A model generated the notes under the pieces. The model saw only the letters and a program-made list of their open reading frames with translations. It did no database searches and was not told where the DNA came from. A stretch of 54,635 nucleotides of DNA from RGIG1959 sp045604545 (GTDB lineage: Bacteria > Bacillota > Clostridia > Oscillospirales > Acutalibacteraceae): NCBI GenBank assembly GCA_045604545.1, contig JAZUOG010000038.1:1-54635 (forward strand), given 5' to 3'. A program made the translations under genes and the position numbers. Positions 32,712 through 41,358 of this stretch are shown here, in pieces. Positions within the stretch are counted from its first letter, which is position 1. Each line of letters starts with the position of its first letter.

Positions 32712-33879
32712 ACATTACGGGCAGGGCGGTTTCGATGCCGTGGAACAGGCCGTAAGCGGCACTGCTGTCGGTGGAAAGGCTGTCGACGCCGTACAAAAAC
32801 AGCGCGGTGTCGATGCCGTTATCCTTGACGAGATCGGCAATGGTTTGTGAGGCACCGCCGTTGTAGTAGCGCAGGTCGATCATGTGGATCTCGCTGTAAT
32901 GCGCGGCGAGCATGGTGGTCACGCAGTGGGCAAAGGAGTCCTTGACGATGAGCAGTTTGTCGCCGTTGGCATCGGGGTTTTCGATCTTGGTGTAGCCGTG
33001 GTTGCCGTCGAGATAGACGGGGTATTTGTCCGTTTCGTTCAGATGGCTTTCAAAGAACAGTGACTCGGCGGTGATTTGCTCGCCGATACCGTCGGACACC
33101 GTCACGCTCACCTGCAGCTCGGGAACGCGCCACAGCTCCACCTTGTCCGCCTCGGACAGCCAGTAGCCGCCGCGGGAATAGCAGGTGCCGTAAAATCCGT
33201 CATAAACGGTCTTGTCAAAGGCGGTGTGCGGAGCGAGGCCCTGCGACTCGACAAACGCCTTGTACAGTTCATACGAGCCGTCGGCGGTCAGGTGGTGGTC
33301 GGTCTTGTAGTACAGCTGGGTGTCGTTTTTAACGGCATGAAAACGGGAGGTCATGTCAAGCCATGTCATCTCGCCGCAGGTGTCTTCGGCGGCGGAAAGA
33401 TAGGCTTCGTCGTTGTAGGCGGCATGAAGAGCGGGGAGCTTGTCTTCGAGAATATAGCCCGTCGACGGCACGATCATGACGGTGGCATCGAGTCCGAGCG
33501 CGTTTGAAAATGCGGCATAGTTGGTCATGTTTTTGATGACATTGTCTGTGCTTGCGAGCGTGCTTTCGGCACTGATGAGATAGCCGTCCTTGCCGTGGTA
33601 GACATCGGCGGTGCCGCCGCGTCCCGTGAGCAGCTCGTAATAGGCGTTGAGTCCCATGAACACATCACGGGCAGGAAAATGGTCCGACAGATAGGTTTCA
33701 AAGTCGGTCATCAGCGAGCCGTCGGTAAGCGTATCGAAAGAGGCTTCGGGCATTTCGGCGAGAAACCGCTTTTCGTTTTCGGAGTAGTCCGCTTTCGGGC
33801 TCACAAAGAACAGCACCGCCAGCACAAACACAAAGACGAGAAACAGCACAGAGGGAGCAAGCATTGTCAGTTTTTTCAC
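32710..33879 (-). CDS. DHHW-family protein (AlgX/AlgJ-like, O-acetylation partner)
   Basis: A 389-residue protein with an N-terminal membrane helix (about 5-27) and an extracellular SGNH-hydrolase-like domain. The DHHW-type signature appears as KTDHHLTADGSYELYKAF, and a late block LLIVKDSFAHCVTTMLAAHYSEIHMIDLRYY gives the acidic/His end of an AlgX-like fold. Such proteins work beside MBOAT acyltransferases in acetylating exopolysaccharide or wall polymers outside the cell. The GTG at 33879 follows GGAGGGATC. It begins 12 bp after the MBOAT gene. Confidence 0.88.
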   Translation of the reverse strand: MKKLTMLAPSVLFLVFVFVLAVLFFVSPKADYSENEKRFLAEMPEASFDTLTDGSLMTDFETYLSDHFPARDVFMGLNAYYELLTGRGGTADVYHGKDGYLISAESTLASTDNVIKNMTNYAAFSNALGLDATVMIVPSTGYILEDKLPALHAAYNDEAYLSAAEDTCGEMTWLDMTSRFHAVKNDTQLYYKTDHHLTADGSYELYKAFVESQGLAPHTAFDKTVYDGFYGTCYSRGGYWLSEADKVELWRVPELQVSVTVSDGIGEQITAESLFFESHLNETDKYPVYLDGNHGYTKIENPDANGDKLLIVKDSFAHCVTTMLAAHYSEIHMIDLRYYNGGASQTIADLVKDNGIDTALFLYGVDSLSTDSSAAYGLFHGIETALPVM

Positions 33880-33891
33880 GGTGATCCCTCC

Positions 33892-35292
33892 TTAAAAACG
33901 GAAATACAAAAACGGGTTATAGCTGTCGCTGACGAGAGAGGCGGTGCACAGAAGCAGTACGACGGCGGTTGCCGCGGTTTCGATCACCCAGCCGAAACGG
34001 GTGTCGGTGGCTTTGAGGAACCATTTCTTGGTAAGCGGCGTGCATACCAGTGCGCCGACCGCCATCAGCGGCAGATAGGACAGCGCATAGAGCGCGGCGG
34101 TGTCGCCGATGAGCCCGTTTTTGAGCGTGAACAGCGACACGATAAATTCGCCCATGGCGCCGATGTCGGTGAAGTCAAACACGACCCAGCCGAGCACGAT
34201 GAAGAACAGCGCATAGAGATGCGACACGGCGGCGGGCAGTTTTTTCAGCACGTTCGACAGGAGATATTTCTCCAACACCAGCAGGACGAAGAAATACAGT
34301 CCCCACAGCACAAAGTTCCACGAGGCACCGTGCCACAGACCCGTTAAAAACCACACGGCAAACAGGTTGAAAATGTGGCGGGGAACGGAGCAACGGTTGC
34401 CGCCGAGCGGGATATACAGATACTCGCGGAACCAGGTGCCCAGCGTGATGTGCCAGCGACGCCAGAATTCGGTGACGGTTTTGGACATATAGGGATAGTC
34501 GAAGTTTTTGACAAAGGAGAATCCGAACATATTGCCAAGGCCTCTTGCCATGTCACTGTAACCCGAAAAGTCGAAATAGATCTGCAGTGTGAAGGCGAAA
34601 ATGCCGATCCACGAGCCGATAAGTCCTGCGTCGTCCATCGGTTTGAGGGTGTCCCACAGCGCGCCCATCTGATTGGCGATGAGCACCTTTTTTGCCATGC
34701 CGACGAGAAACAGCTTGACGCCGTTGTTGAACATCGGGATCGTTTCGCGGCGGTTTTTCAGCTGGTCGGCGACATCGACGTACCGCACGATGGGACCCGC
34801 GATCAGCTGGGGAAACAGTGCCACATAGGTGCCAAGCGCCACATAATCCTTTTGCACCTCACAGCGTCCGCGATACAGATCGATGATGTAGGACATGGTC
34901 TGGAAGGTGTAGAAGGAAATGCCGATGGGCAACGCGATGATCGGTGCTTCGAGCCCCTCAAAGACAGGGAATATCTTGAGGGTGTCCACCAAAAAGGCGG
35001 CGTACTTAAAAAACGCCAGCAAGCCGAGGTTGACAAGCACGTTGGTGATCAGCAGTACCGTGGCGGCGGGCTTGCCGCGCTGTTTGTCAAGCACCAGACC
35101 GTAGATATAGTTGACGGTAATGGACAACAGCATCAGCAGGATATACACCGGCTCGCCGTAGCCGTAGAAGATCAAGCTGATGACAAACAAAAAGAGATTG
35201 CGAAGAGCACGAAATCGCGACGGAATGAGGTAATACAACGGGAGCGTCATGGCGAAGAAGATAAAGATGAACATCAGACTGGAAAATACCAT
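33892..35292 (-). CDS. MBOAT-family membrane O-acyltransferase (AlgI/DltB type)
   Basis: A 466-residue polytopic membrane protein of the usual AlgI length. The MBOAT core is clear: FPQLIAGPIVRY, DFSGYSDMARGLGNMFGF, YPYMSKTVTEFWRRWHITLGTWFREYLYIPLGGNR, and the catalytic His in FLTGLWHGASWNFVLWG. It passes an acyl group, probably acetyl, across the membrane to an extracellular acceptor. Next to a DHHW and a GDSL gene and without dlt genes, so polysaccharide O-acetylation is the best guess. GGAGGAG precedes the ATG. Confidence 0.94.
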   Translation of the reverse strand: MVFSSLMFIFIFFAMTLPLYYLIPSRFRALRNLFLFVISLIFYGYGEPVYILLMLLSITVNYIYGLVLDKQRGKPAATVLLITNVLVNLGLLAFFKYAAFLVDTLKIFPVFEGLEAPIIALPIGISFYTFQTMSYIIDLYRGRCEVQKDYVALGTYVALFPQLIAGPIVRYVDVADQLKNRRETIPMFNNGVKLFLVGMAKKVLIANQMGALWDTLKPMDDAGLIGSWIGIFAFTLQIYFDFSGYSDMARGLGNMFGFSFVKNFDYPYMSKTVTEFWRRWHITLGTWFREYLYIPLGGNRCSVPRHIFNLFAVWFLTGLWHGASWNFVLWGLYFFVLLVLEKYLLSNVLKKLPAAVSHLYALFFIVLGWVVFDFTDIGAMGEFIVSLFTLKNGLIGDTAALYALSYLPLMAVGALVCTPLTKKWFLKATDTRFGWVIETAATAVVLLLCTASLVSDSYNPFLYFRF

Positions 35293-35311
35293 GCGGCGAC
35301 TCCTCCTTTAC

Positions 35312-35343
35312 AAGAAAATAGGGCGGGCAACATCGGCCCGCCC
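35312..35343 (-). terminator. Possible internal terminator before the MBOAT gene
   Basis: Stem GGGCGGGC/GCCCGCCC followed on the minus strand by TATTTTCTT, in the 64-bp gap between DUF4358 and MBOAT genes. It could cut transcript levels of the two downstream genes. Confidence 0.55.
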
Positions 35344-35356
35344 GAAGTGTCGATCA

Positions 35357-35833
35357 TCAGAAATAGGCGTTGTAAATGGATTCCATCTGCTCGCGGTCAC
35401 TCGAGAAGAAGAACGCGACATACAGATCGTTTCTCAGCACGGCGGCTTTTTCGAGGATCGCCGCGGTTTCGGGGCTATAGCTTTCCGATTGCTTTTTGAG
35501 GGTATCCAGACGGGCGGTCAGTTTGTCGGCGATGATGTCGGCGTTGGCGGCATCGGTCGCTTTGAACATGAAGATCTCCTCGTTGAACACCTCGCCGGGT
35601 GCGGTGAAGCAGGCGGAAGCGGCAATGCCGTTTTCGGGCAGACCGTACATATTGACCATGATGACCTGATTCATGTCGGAGGCGGTGATGCCCAGCGTCG
35701 ACACGATGTCCGCCTTCACAGCGGCGAGATCCACCTCGGGAGCGGGTGCGGTTGCTTCTTCGTTACCGCCGCAAGCGGCAAGAGAGATCAGCATCAGACA
35801 GGCGAGAGCCAGGAAAGCCAAACGTTTCAACAT
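35357..35833 (-). CDS. DUF4358-family lipoprotein
   Basis: A 158-residue lipoprotein: signal peptide with lipobox LAAC (MLKRLAFLALACLMLISLAAC), then a domain of the DUF4358 type (MVNMYGLPENGIAASACFTAPGEVF..., EIFMFKATD, and the ending LRNDLYVAFFFSS). Function unknown; the family is often beside MBOAT/GDSL surface-acylation genes. AAAGGA precedes the ATG. It lies 24 bp after the GDSL gene. Confidence 0.85.
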   Translation of the reverse strand: MLKRLAFLALACLMLISLAACGGNEEATAPAPEVDLAAVKADIVSTLGITASDMNQVIMVNMYGLPENGIAASACFTAPGEVFNEEIFMFKATDAANADIIADKLTARLDTLKKQSESYSPETAAILEKAAVLRNDLYVAFFFSSDREQMESIYNAYF

Positions 35834-35857
35834 GATAATTCGTCCTTTCTGTGTCCA

Positions 35858-36709
35858 TTACGAGGCGGTGTGGGTGTAGAGATAGTCTGCCCACACACGA
35901 CATCCTTCATCGGTGAAATGGATACCCATGGCACCGGGGTCACTGCAATATTCGCTTTTCAGACAGCCGCTGTCATCGCGGAGCACCGACGCGACGTCGA
36001 TGTAGTGCCAGCCCTTTTCGCGGCAATATTCCGAGATCAGCTCGTTGTACTGAAGAACCTTTTCGTTGGTGAGGGAATAATAATCGGCAAGAAGCGGTGT
36101 GACCGACTGAATATACAGCGTCACGTTCGGAGAAGCGGCGAGAATACGGTCGGTGAGGGTTTTGAAATTCTCCACCGTGCCTTCCACGCCGTACAGGCCG
36201 AGGTCGTTGATGCCGAGCATGAGATACACCTTCGATTTGCCGGTTTTGGCGATGCCGTCGACGACGGTGACAAGCTCACCCTGATAGGAGGGGTGAACCG
36301 CGTCCTCGCGGTGAAGATCCCACATGGCGTTGGCAACGCCCAGACTGCCCGAGGTCAGAAACGCGGTGTTGACGTCAAAGCACACCTGCGACATGTGATA
36401 GTTGGTGAGTTTGAGGCTGACCGAGTCGCCCACAAACACGGCGTCGGCGAAATAGGACGCGTCCACTCTGTCAGAGGCGGCAACGGCATAGGTGATGTTC
36501 GGTGAGAAGGTCTCCTGAACAGCGGGAGCGGTCGTCGTTGTCTCGGTGGGGGTGGTGACGGCTTGTGTGGGATCGGAAACGGACGGTGTCGTCACAGGAG
36601 CCGTCGTGGTGACAACCGGATCGTCGGCGGTCGGCGGTGTGACGGTACTGCTGCAGGCGCTCAGTAACAGCGCGATGCACAGCAAAACGGTCAAGTACAG
36701 ATATTTCAT
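35858..36709 (-). CDS. GDSL/SGNH-hydrolase lipoprotein
   Basis: A 283-residue lipoprotein: lipobox LSAC in MKYLYLTVLLCIALLLSAC, a Thr/Val-rich spacer (about 22-70), then an SGNH hydrolase with block I FVGDSVSLKL (Ser), block III MLGINDLGLYG (Asn in GxND), and block V DEGCRVWADYL, where the expected DxxH histidine appears in the nearby HFTDEG. It probably acts as an esterase or acetyl-transfer partner on wall or capsule polymers. ATG 36709 follows GAGGAG; upstream frame excluded. First gene of the acylation operon. Confidence 0.9.
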   Translation of the reverse strand: MKYLYLTVLLCIALLLSACSSTVTPPTADDPVVTTTAPVTTPSVSDPTQAVTTPTETTTTAPAVQETFSPNITYAVAASDRVDASYFADAVFVGDSVSLKLTNYHMSQVCFDVNTAFLTSGSLGVANAMWDLHREDAVHPSYQGELVTVVDGIAKTGKSKVYLMLGINDLGLYGVEGTVENFKTLTDRILAASPNVTLYIQSVTPLLADYYSLTNEKVLQYNELISEYCREKGWHYIDVASVLRDDSGCLKSEYCSDPGAMGIHFTDEGCRVWADYLYTHTAS

Positions 36710-36749
36710 AAGCATTATCTCCTCAAAACAGTAAAAACCATATAGTTCC

Positions 36750-36778
36750 ATCATAAACAGTTTGTGACGGTATGTCAA
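36750..36778 (-). promoter_or_regulatory. Sigma-A promoter of the acylation operon
   Basis: Minus strand TTGACA, 17 bp, TATGAT, about 35 bp before the GDSL ATG. Confidence 0.85.
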
Positions 36779-36810
36779 GTAACAGTCCCGTAATTCTCGC
36801 AAAGAATCGG

Positions 36811-36840
36811 AAAAGCTGTCGCATTTTTGCGACAGCTTTT
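36811..36840 (-). terminator. Terminator of the GH97 gene
   Basis: A 13-bp stem AAAAGCTGTCGCA/TGCGACAGCTTTT right after the stop at 36848; only the stem's own T residues follow. Confidence 0.7.
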
Positions 36841-36847
36841 CAAAGGC

Positions 36848-38965
36848 TTATGACAATTTGTTGAAACGGTACGACGTGACAGCGCCGCTGTCGGGACCGT
36901 CTGCAATCGTCAGCGTGAGCGTACAGCTGTCGGTCAGCGTGAGGGCGGTGCCGTTTTTCCACACGGGAGACGTGTCGGTCGGTTCACTGCCGTCGAGGGT
37001 ATAGCGCACCACGGTGGCGGGGTCGGCGACGGTCAGTGTCACGGGTGCGTCGATCGCGCCGCCGTATTGCGACAGGGTGATGCGGTCAAAGCGGACGATA
37101 AAGCCCGACAGCATCTCAAACGGCACGGTAAGGGTGTCGTTTGCGGTGACGGTACCCGTTTCGGTGGCGAAGCGGTTGCCGTCGTCTGTCCACAGCTCAT
37201 AGGCGTAGGTGCCTTCGTCGAGAAAATCGGACAACGTCAGTGTCACCGCATCGTGAGCACCCATGTAGTTGATGCCGCCGACATACCACGAGGCGTTGTT
37301 GCCTTTGCGGGCGAAGACGGCGGCTTTGCCGATCTCGCTCGGCTCAAGAACGATCGTATCCTGCCACACGGTGGGAACGCTTTTGATCATCTCGAGACAG
37401 TCGAGCTCAAGCAGTACTTCGGGATCACTGCCGAACGCCTGCATCGGCGCATCGGCGATCACCAGCTGCGCCATCTGGAACGCCGATTCGACGGCGGGGG
37501 TGAAGTCGGCGTGACCGGCAAGGTTTCTCACAAACGGTTGGGTCACAAACGCCTGTGCTTGCGTGGAATAGTTGTAGATACTCATGTTTTCGAGTCCGTA
37601 GATTGCTTCGCGGTTGAGCTCGTTCGGATAGGTGGCGTCCTGTCCCGTCGGTTTGTTGCAACCGTGGAAATTGATGACCAGTCCGAGCTCGGCGGCATAA
37701 TCGAGAATACCCTCGTAGATATCCACGCCCATCGGAAGGTTGCGCTCGTCGTGGAAAAAGTCGATCTTGGCACCTTTCATGCCGCGCGCGGCAACAAAGT
37801 CGAGATAGGCTTTGGCTTCATCGAGAGACGCGATGCCGCCGTTGTAGGAAGCACCCGAGGTCATGCCCGTCCACAAAATCTGCCCGACATCGTAAGCGTC
37901 ACCGTGTGCGGCGAGGCTTTCGAGCGCGCTGTCTGTCCAGTCGATCCAACCCTCATCGATGATGTTGTATTCAAAGCCGAGTGCGGCGGCATAATCGGTG
38001 TAACGTTCGATCACATCGGGCTTGACCGCATCGACGGTGCGTCCTGTGATCCATGACCAGGTGGCACGACCGGGCTTCACCGATTCATACAAGCCCGCTT
38101 CGGCGGCATCGTTCACCTGATAGACGATCGTGTTGCCGACCAGCTCGTCGAGGCTTTCGGCGATGCCGATAATGCGCCACGGGGTGGTGACAGTACCGGT
38201 GAGGGAATAGACTGACGGAAGAAAGGCGGTTTTGAAGCAGTTGGCTTTTTGCCACTCGAGTTGAGCGCCGGGATAGTGCGACAGATCGCCCTCCGTCAGC
38301 GATAGATAGCCGCCGTTTGCAAGCTGTACCGTCGCGGGCATGCCGAGGGTGGAAGACGGGGCGACGGCGGTGTTATAAGCGGTGGGGAAGGTTTCATAGA
38401 ATTGGTGGGTGGGAATGGCCCACAGGGTGGCACCTACCGGAAGCGGAAAGGAGGTTTCCTCGCTTTGCAGCTTGCGTTTGCCGTCTCCCGCCGCAACATA
38501 GCGGAATGCCACGCCGTCGTTGTACACACGGGTCTCCAGTGTCATATCACCGACGGGGACGGTCGCCTGCACACAAGGGGCATCGGCTTTGGCGGTTTTG
38601 CCGTAAAGTGGGCGGATATCGGTGCGCAGGACGGCGCTCACTTTGCCGAGTGCGTCAACATTGCCGAAGGCAACACCGTCAAGGGTGAGTCCCATCGCAC
38701 CGTCCTCGATATAGACCGTGTCGTCACGGCCGACACAATAGGTCAGTTGTCCGTTTTTGACAGATACCGTCAGCAACACGGCTTTGTCGGGAGACGAGAC
38801 AGTGAGGGTGTTATGGTCTTGTTGTATATGCGGCGCAATGTCATAAGCGGTGTCGAGAATGGTGGTGACAGGGGCGTGGGAGTCGGAGGGAGCGGCATGG
38901 TCGTCGCACCCGACCGCTGAAAAAAGCACAGCAAGCATCAGCATGAAAGAAAGTACGCGTTTCAT
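36848..38965 (-). CDS. GH97-family glycoside hydrolase, lipoprotein
   Basis: A 705-residue protein with a signal peptide and cysteine (FSAVGCDD), a GH97 N-terminal beta domain, a (beta/alpha)8 barrel (EYNIIDEGWIDW, MKGAKIDFFHDERNLPMGVDIYEGI, VINFHGCNKPTGQDATYPNELNREAIYGLE, NLAGHADFTP), a C-terminal beta domain and a terminal chitobiase-C-like domain (YTLDGSEPTDTSPVW). The KIDFF Asp suits the retaining GH97 branch (alpha-galactosidase-like) better than the inverting SusB branch; this is inference from family knowledge. GH97 is more typical of Bacteroidetes. GGGAGG precedes the ATG. Confidence 0.92.
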   Translation of the reverse strand: MKRVLSFMLMLAVLFSAVGCDDHAAPSDSHAPVTTILDTAYDIAPHIQQDHNTLTVSSPDKAVLLTVSVKNGQLTYCVGRDDTVYIEDGAMGLTLDGVAFGNVDALGKVSAVLRTDIRPLYGKTAKADAPCVQATVPVGDMTLETRVYNDGVAFRYVAAGDGKRKLQSEETSFPLPVGATLWAIPTHQFYETFPTAYNTAVAPSSTLGMPATVQLANGGYLSLTEGDLSHYPGAQLEWQKANCFKTAFLPSVYSLTGTVTTPWRIIGIAESLDELVGNTIVYQVNDAAEAGLYESVKPGRATWSWITGRTVDAVKPDVIERYTDYAAALGFEYNIIDEGWIDWTDSALESLAAHGDAYDVGQILWTGMTSGASYNGGIASLDEAKAYLDFVAARGMKGAKIDFFHDERNLPMGVDIYEGILDYAAELGLVINFHGCNKPTGQDATYPNELNREAIYGLENMSIYNYSTQAQAFVTQPFVRNLAGHADFTPAVESAFQMAQLVIADAPMQAFGSDPEVLLELDCLEMIKSVPTVWQDTIVLEPSEIGKAAVFARKGNNASWYVGGINYMGAHDAVTLTLSDFLDEGTYAYELWTDDGNRFATETGTVTANDTLTVPFEMLSGFIVRFDRITLSQYGGAIDAPVTLTVADPATVVRYTLDGSEPTDTSPVWKNGTALTLTDSCTLTLTIADGPDSGAVTSYRFNKLS

Positions 38966-38997
38966 TAGAAATCCTCCCGTAACGATAAGATAATTTT

Positions 38998-39026
38998 ACT
39001 ATATCGAATTGCTCCGAAAAAGTCAA
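38998..39026 (-). promoter_or_regulatory. Sigma-A promoter of the GH97 gene
   Basis: Minus strand TTGACT, 17 bp, TATAGT, directly after the terminator of the upstream gene. Confidence 0.8.
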
Positions 39027-39062
39027 TAAAAAGAGCCTGTCGCATTGCCGCGGCAGGCTCAA
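39027..39062 (-). terminator. Terminator of the sigma-like/cyclophilin gene
   Basis: Stem GAGCCTGTCGC/GCGGCAGGCTC followed on the minus strand by TTTTTATTG. Confidence 0.8.
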
Positions 39063-39069
39063 AGGAACA

Positions 39070-40404
39070 TCAGAGGGAGTGGGTAGCTTCGTATTCGGCG
39101 GCATCGTAAACGGTGACCGTTCTCATGACGGGTTGATCGCCGATCTCGATGGTGCCGTTGTCGTCAAGCGGCTCGACAGTGGTGCAGATGGTGTCAACGA
39201 TGTCCATGCCGTCGATGACGTAGCCGAATGCCGCGTATTCACCGTCGAGGAAGAGGGAGTCTTCGTGGACGATGAAGAACTGCGAGGTGGCACTGTCATA
39301 GCTTTCGGTGCGCGCCATGGAAATGGCGCCGCGGACATGAGAAAGGGGATTTTCAATGCCGTTTGCGGAAAATTCGCCGACAACATTGTCGCGGGAACCC
39401 CCTGTGCCGTCGGATCGCGGATCGCCGCCCTGCATCATGAAGCCCTCCATAATGCGATGGAAGGAGAGCCCGTCATAAAAATGGTCGTCGGCAAGCATTT
39501 TGAAGTTTTCGACCGTTTTGGGGGCGGCGTTGGCGTTGAGCGCGACGGTGATGGTACCGTGGTCGCGCATGACGATCTCGGCGTAGTGGGTCGGATCGTC
39601 AATGGTCGCGGAAGCCGTGGTACGGTCGGTCGATTCGCCCGTGGAATCAAGCGGATCGGACGTTTCAACGCCGCTCAGCGACAGGATCGCCGTCCAGCAC
39701 AGTGTCAGCACCAACGCGGTAATGACCGCTATCCCGGCGGTGAGCTTGAGAGCTTTGGCACGTGACGCTTTTTCCAGCGGTGCGGCGAGAGAACGGATAT
39801 GCTCTTCGGCACGGTTCTTGACGCTTTGCGGCACGGCGATGCTGTCGGTATCGGCGATAACAGCCGCGATGATGTCGTCGTACGAGGCGGTGTGGGAGGT
39901 TTGCTCCAACAGCCACGTGATGTTGTGACGCTCCGCATCCCACGCGATATCGAGCGTATGCCTGTCCAGCTTGAGAGCGGCGCACTGCTCGTCGGCGGAC
40001 AATCCGCTGACGTGATGCAGTATCAGCATCGTCCATTGGAGAACGGTGAAGTGGTTTTTCACCGTGGCGAGAGGGGTGTCGGCTTCGGTTACGGACATAT
40101 GGAGCGGAAGGGTGTAACGACGGTCCTGCGGCATGCGCAGAGCCTTCGGGGCCTTACGGGTGATCGCGGTTTTGCACAGTTCAAAGGTCTCCGTCATCAG
40201 TCGTGAGGAAAAATCCTCCTCTGTCATGTCGGGGGTGATAACAGGCCACGCGGTTTGAAAAACGCTGACGGTGATATCGCTTGCAACGACCTCATCACCC
40301 GTCAGCTGAAAAGCAAGACGGAAAACGGGGGCTTTGTGCCGTTCAAGCAGTTGGTACATCGCCGCGCGTTGTTTGTCGGCGGCGCGTTTCATGAGAGATG
40401 CCAC
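39070..40404 (-). CDS. ECF-sigma-like domain fused through a membrane helix to an extracellular cyclophilin
   Basis: A 444-residue protein. Residues 20-55 (LLERHKAPVFRLAFQLTGDE...SVFQTAW) resemble ECF sigma region 2, but the core-binding DxxQ motif is degenerate (DITVSVF). Residues 117-165 (VLQWTMLILHHVSGLSADE, then a helix-turn-helix-like segment) resemble region 4. One membrane helix lies at 221-243, followed by a Ser/Thr/Asp linker and a cyclophilin-type peptidyl-prolyl isomerase at 273-440, with FHRIMEGFMMQGGDP (catalytic Arg317) and SQFFIV. The topology places the sigma-like part inside and the isomerase outside. GTG at 40404 follows AAAAGGAG. The cyclophilin call is firm; the sigma-like call rests on pattern similarity. 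A membrane-tethered regulator is the hypothesis. Confidence 0.85.
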   Translation of the reverse strand: MASLMKRAADKQRAAMYQLLERHKAPVFRLAFQLTGDEVVASDITVSVFQTAWPVITPDMTEEDFSSRLMTETFELCKTAITRKAPKALRMPQDRRYTLPLHMSVTEADTPLATVKNHFTVLQWTMLILHHVSGLSADEQCAALKLDRHTLDIAWDAERHNITWLLEQTSHTASYDDIIAAVIADTDSIAVPQSVKNRAEEHIRSLAAPLEKASRAKALKLTAGIAVITALVLTLCWTAILSLSGVETSDPLDSTGESTDRTTASATIDDPTHYAEIVMRDHGTITVALNANAAPKTVENFKMLADDHFYDGLSFHRIMEGFMMQGGDPRSDGTGGSRDNVVGEFSANGIENPLSHVRGAISMARTESYDSATSQFFIVHEDSLFLDGEYAAFGYVIDGMDIVDTICTTVEPLDDNGTIEIGDQPVMRTVTVYDAAEYEATHSL

Positions 40405-40441
40405 GGTAGATTCACTCCTTTTGTACGAGTGATTTCAGTAT

Positions 40442-40471
40442 AGCATACTTTGTGCCAAAAAGGTGTGACAA
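40442..40471 (-). promoter_or_regulatory. Possible promoter of the sigma-like/cyclophilin gene
   Basis: Minus strand TTGTCA, 18 bp, TATGCT; a TATACT immediately downstream is an alternative -10 without a good -35. Confidence 0.45.
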
Positions 40472-40535
40472 ACTGTTAATTTTTTGAGACAGGGTATTTG
40501 CGGCAAATTATTAAGAGATTGTTACAAAATGGATA

Positions 40536-40564
40536 TTGCACAATTCGACAAAATGGTGTATAAT
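40536..40564 (+). promoter_or_regulatory. Sigma-A promoter of pssA-psd
   Basis: TTGCAC, 17 bp, TATAAT on the plus strand, leaving a leader of about 80 nt. Confidence 0.85.
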
Positions 40565-40650
40565 CGGTATGTTAGGCATAATGTAATTCAAACAGATATT
40601 ACCGTGCGGTTGCAAGCAACCGCTTTGAAAATATGTAGGAGGAATTTCTT

Positions 40651-41346
40651 ATGATCGGTGTTTATGATTATACCGTGATTTTGACATATTTGTCGCTGTT
40701 ATCGGCGGGAATCGGCATTGCCTCGTCGCTCAGCGGCGGCGGTCACCCCTATATCGGCATCGGCTTCTTGCTGTTCTGCGGACTGTGTGACGCATTCGAC
40801 GGCAAGGTGGCGTCCACCAAAAAGAACCGCACCGACACGGAGCGAAAATTCGGCATTCAGATCGACTCGTTGTCGGATCTGGTGGCGTTCGGTGTGTTGC
40901 CTGCGGCGATCGGATTGGCGTTTGTTCAAACTTCGGAGTTTTTCAACGTGACCCTCAACATCGTCAGCGGTACGGCATGGTATCTGGTGGCGCTGAAATG
41001 GGGCGTGTATGCGATTTTGTTGTTTTACATGCTTGCCGCTCTTATTCGTCTGGCGTATTTCAATGTGAGCGAAGAGGAGCGTCAGTCGGTGGAATCGGGA
41101 ACCAGAAAGTTTTATCTCGGTCTCCCCGTGACCTCTGCATCCATCGTGTTGCCGTTCATTGCGGTTGTGGAGCATACGGTCCCCGTGGATACCACGTGGC
41201 TGTTTGTTGGGTTCCTGTTGCTGATGGCGGTGCTGTTTATCACGCCGTTCAAGCTGGAAAAGGTGGGGCTCAAAGGTATTCTTGTGATGGTCGGTATCGG
41301 TCTGCTGGAAGGCGTCGCATTGCTGATCTCCCAGCTCGTGAAATAA
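40651..41346 (+). CDS. pssA: CDP-diacylglycerol-serine O-phosphatidyltransferase
   Basis: A 231-residue integral membrane enzyme with the CDP-alcohol phosphotransferase signature CDAFDGKVASTKK...GIQIDSLSDLVAFG (DxxDG..A...G...D...D). The K after the second glycine replaces a commoner residue but the acidic residues are intact. It makes phosphatidylserine from CDP-diacylglycerol and serine. About six membrane helices. GTAGGAGG precedes the ATG. It is followed 12 bp later by psd. Confidence 0.94.
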   Translation: MIGVYDYTVILTYLSLLSAGIGIASSLSGGGHPYIGIGFLLFCGLCDAFDGKVASTKKNRTDTERKFGIQIDSLSDLVAFGVLPAAIGLAFVQTSEFFNVTLNIVSGTAWYLVALKWGVYAILLFYMLAALIRLAYFNVSEEERQSVESGTRKFYLGLPVTSASIVLPFIAVVEHTVPVDTTWLFVGFLLLMAVLFITPFKLEKVGLKGILVMVGIGLLEGVALLISQLVK

Positions 41347-41358
41347 CGGGGGACTGTG

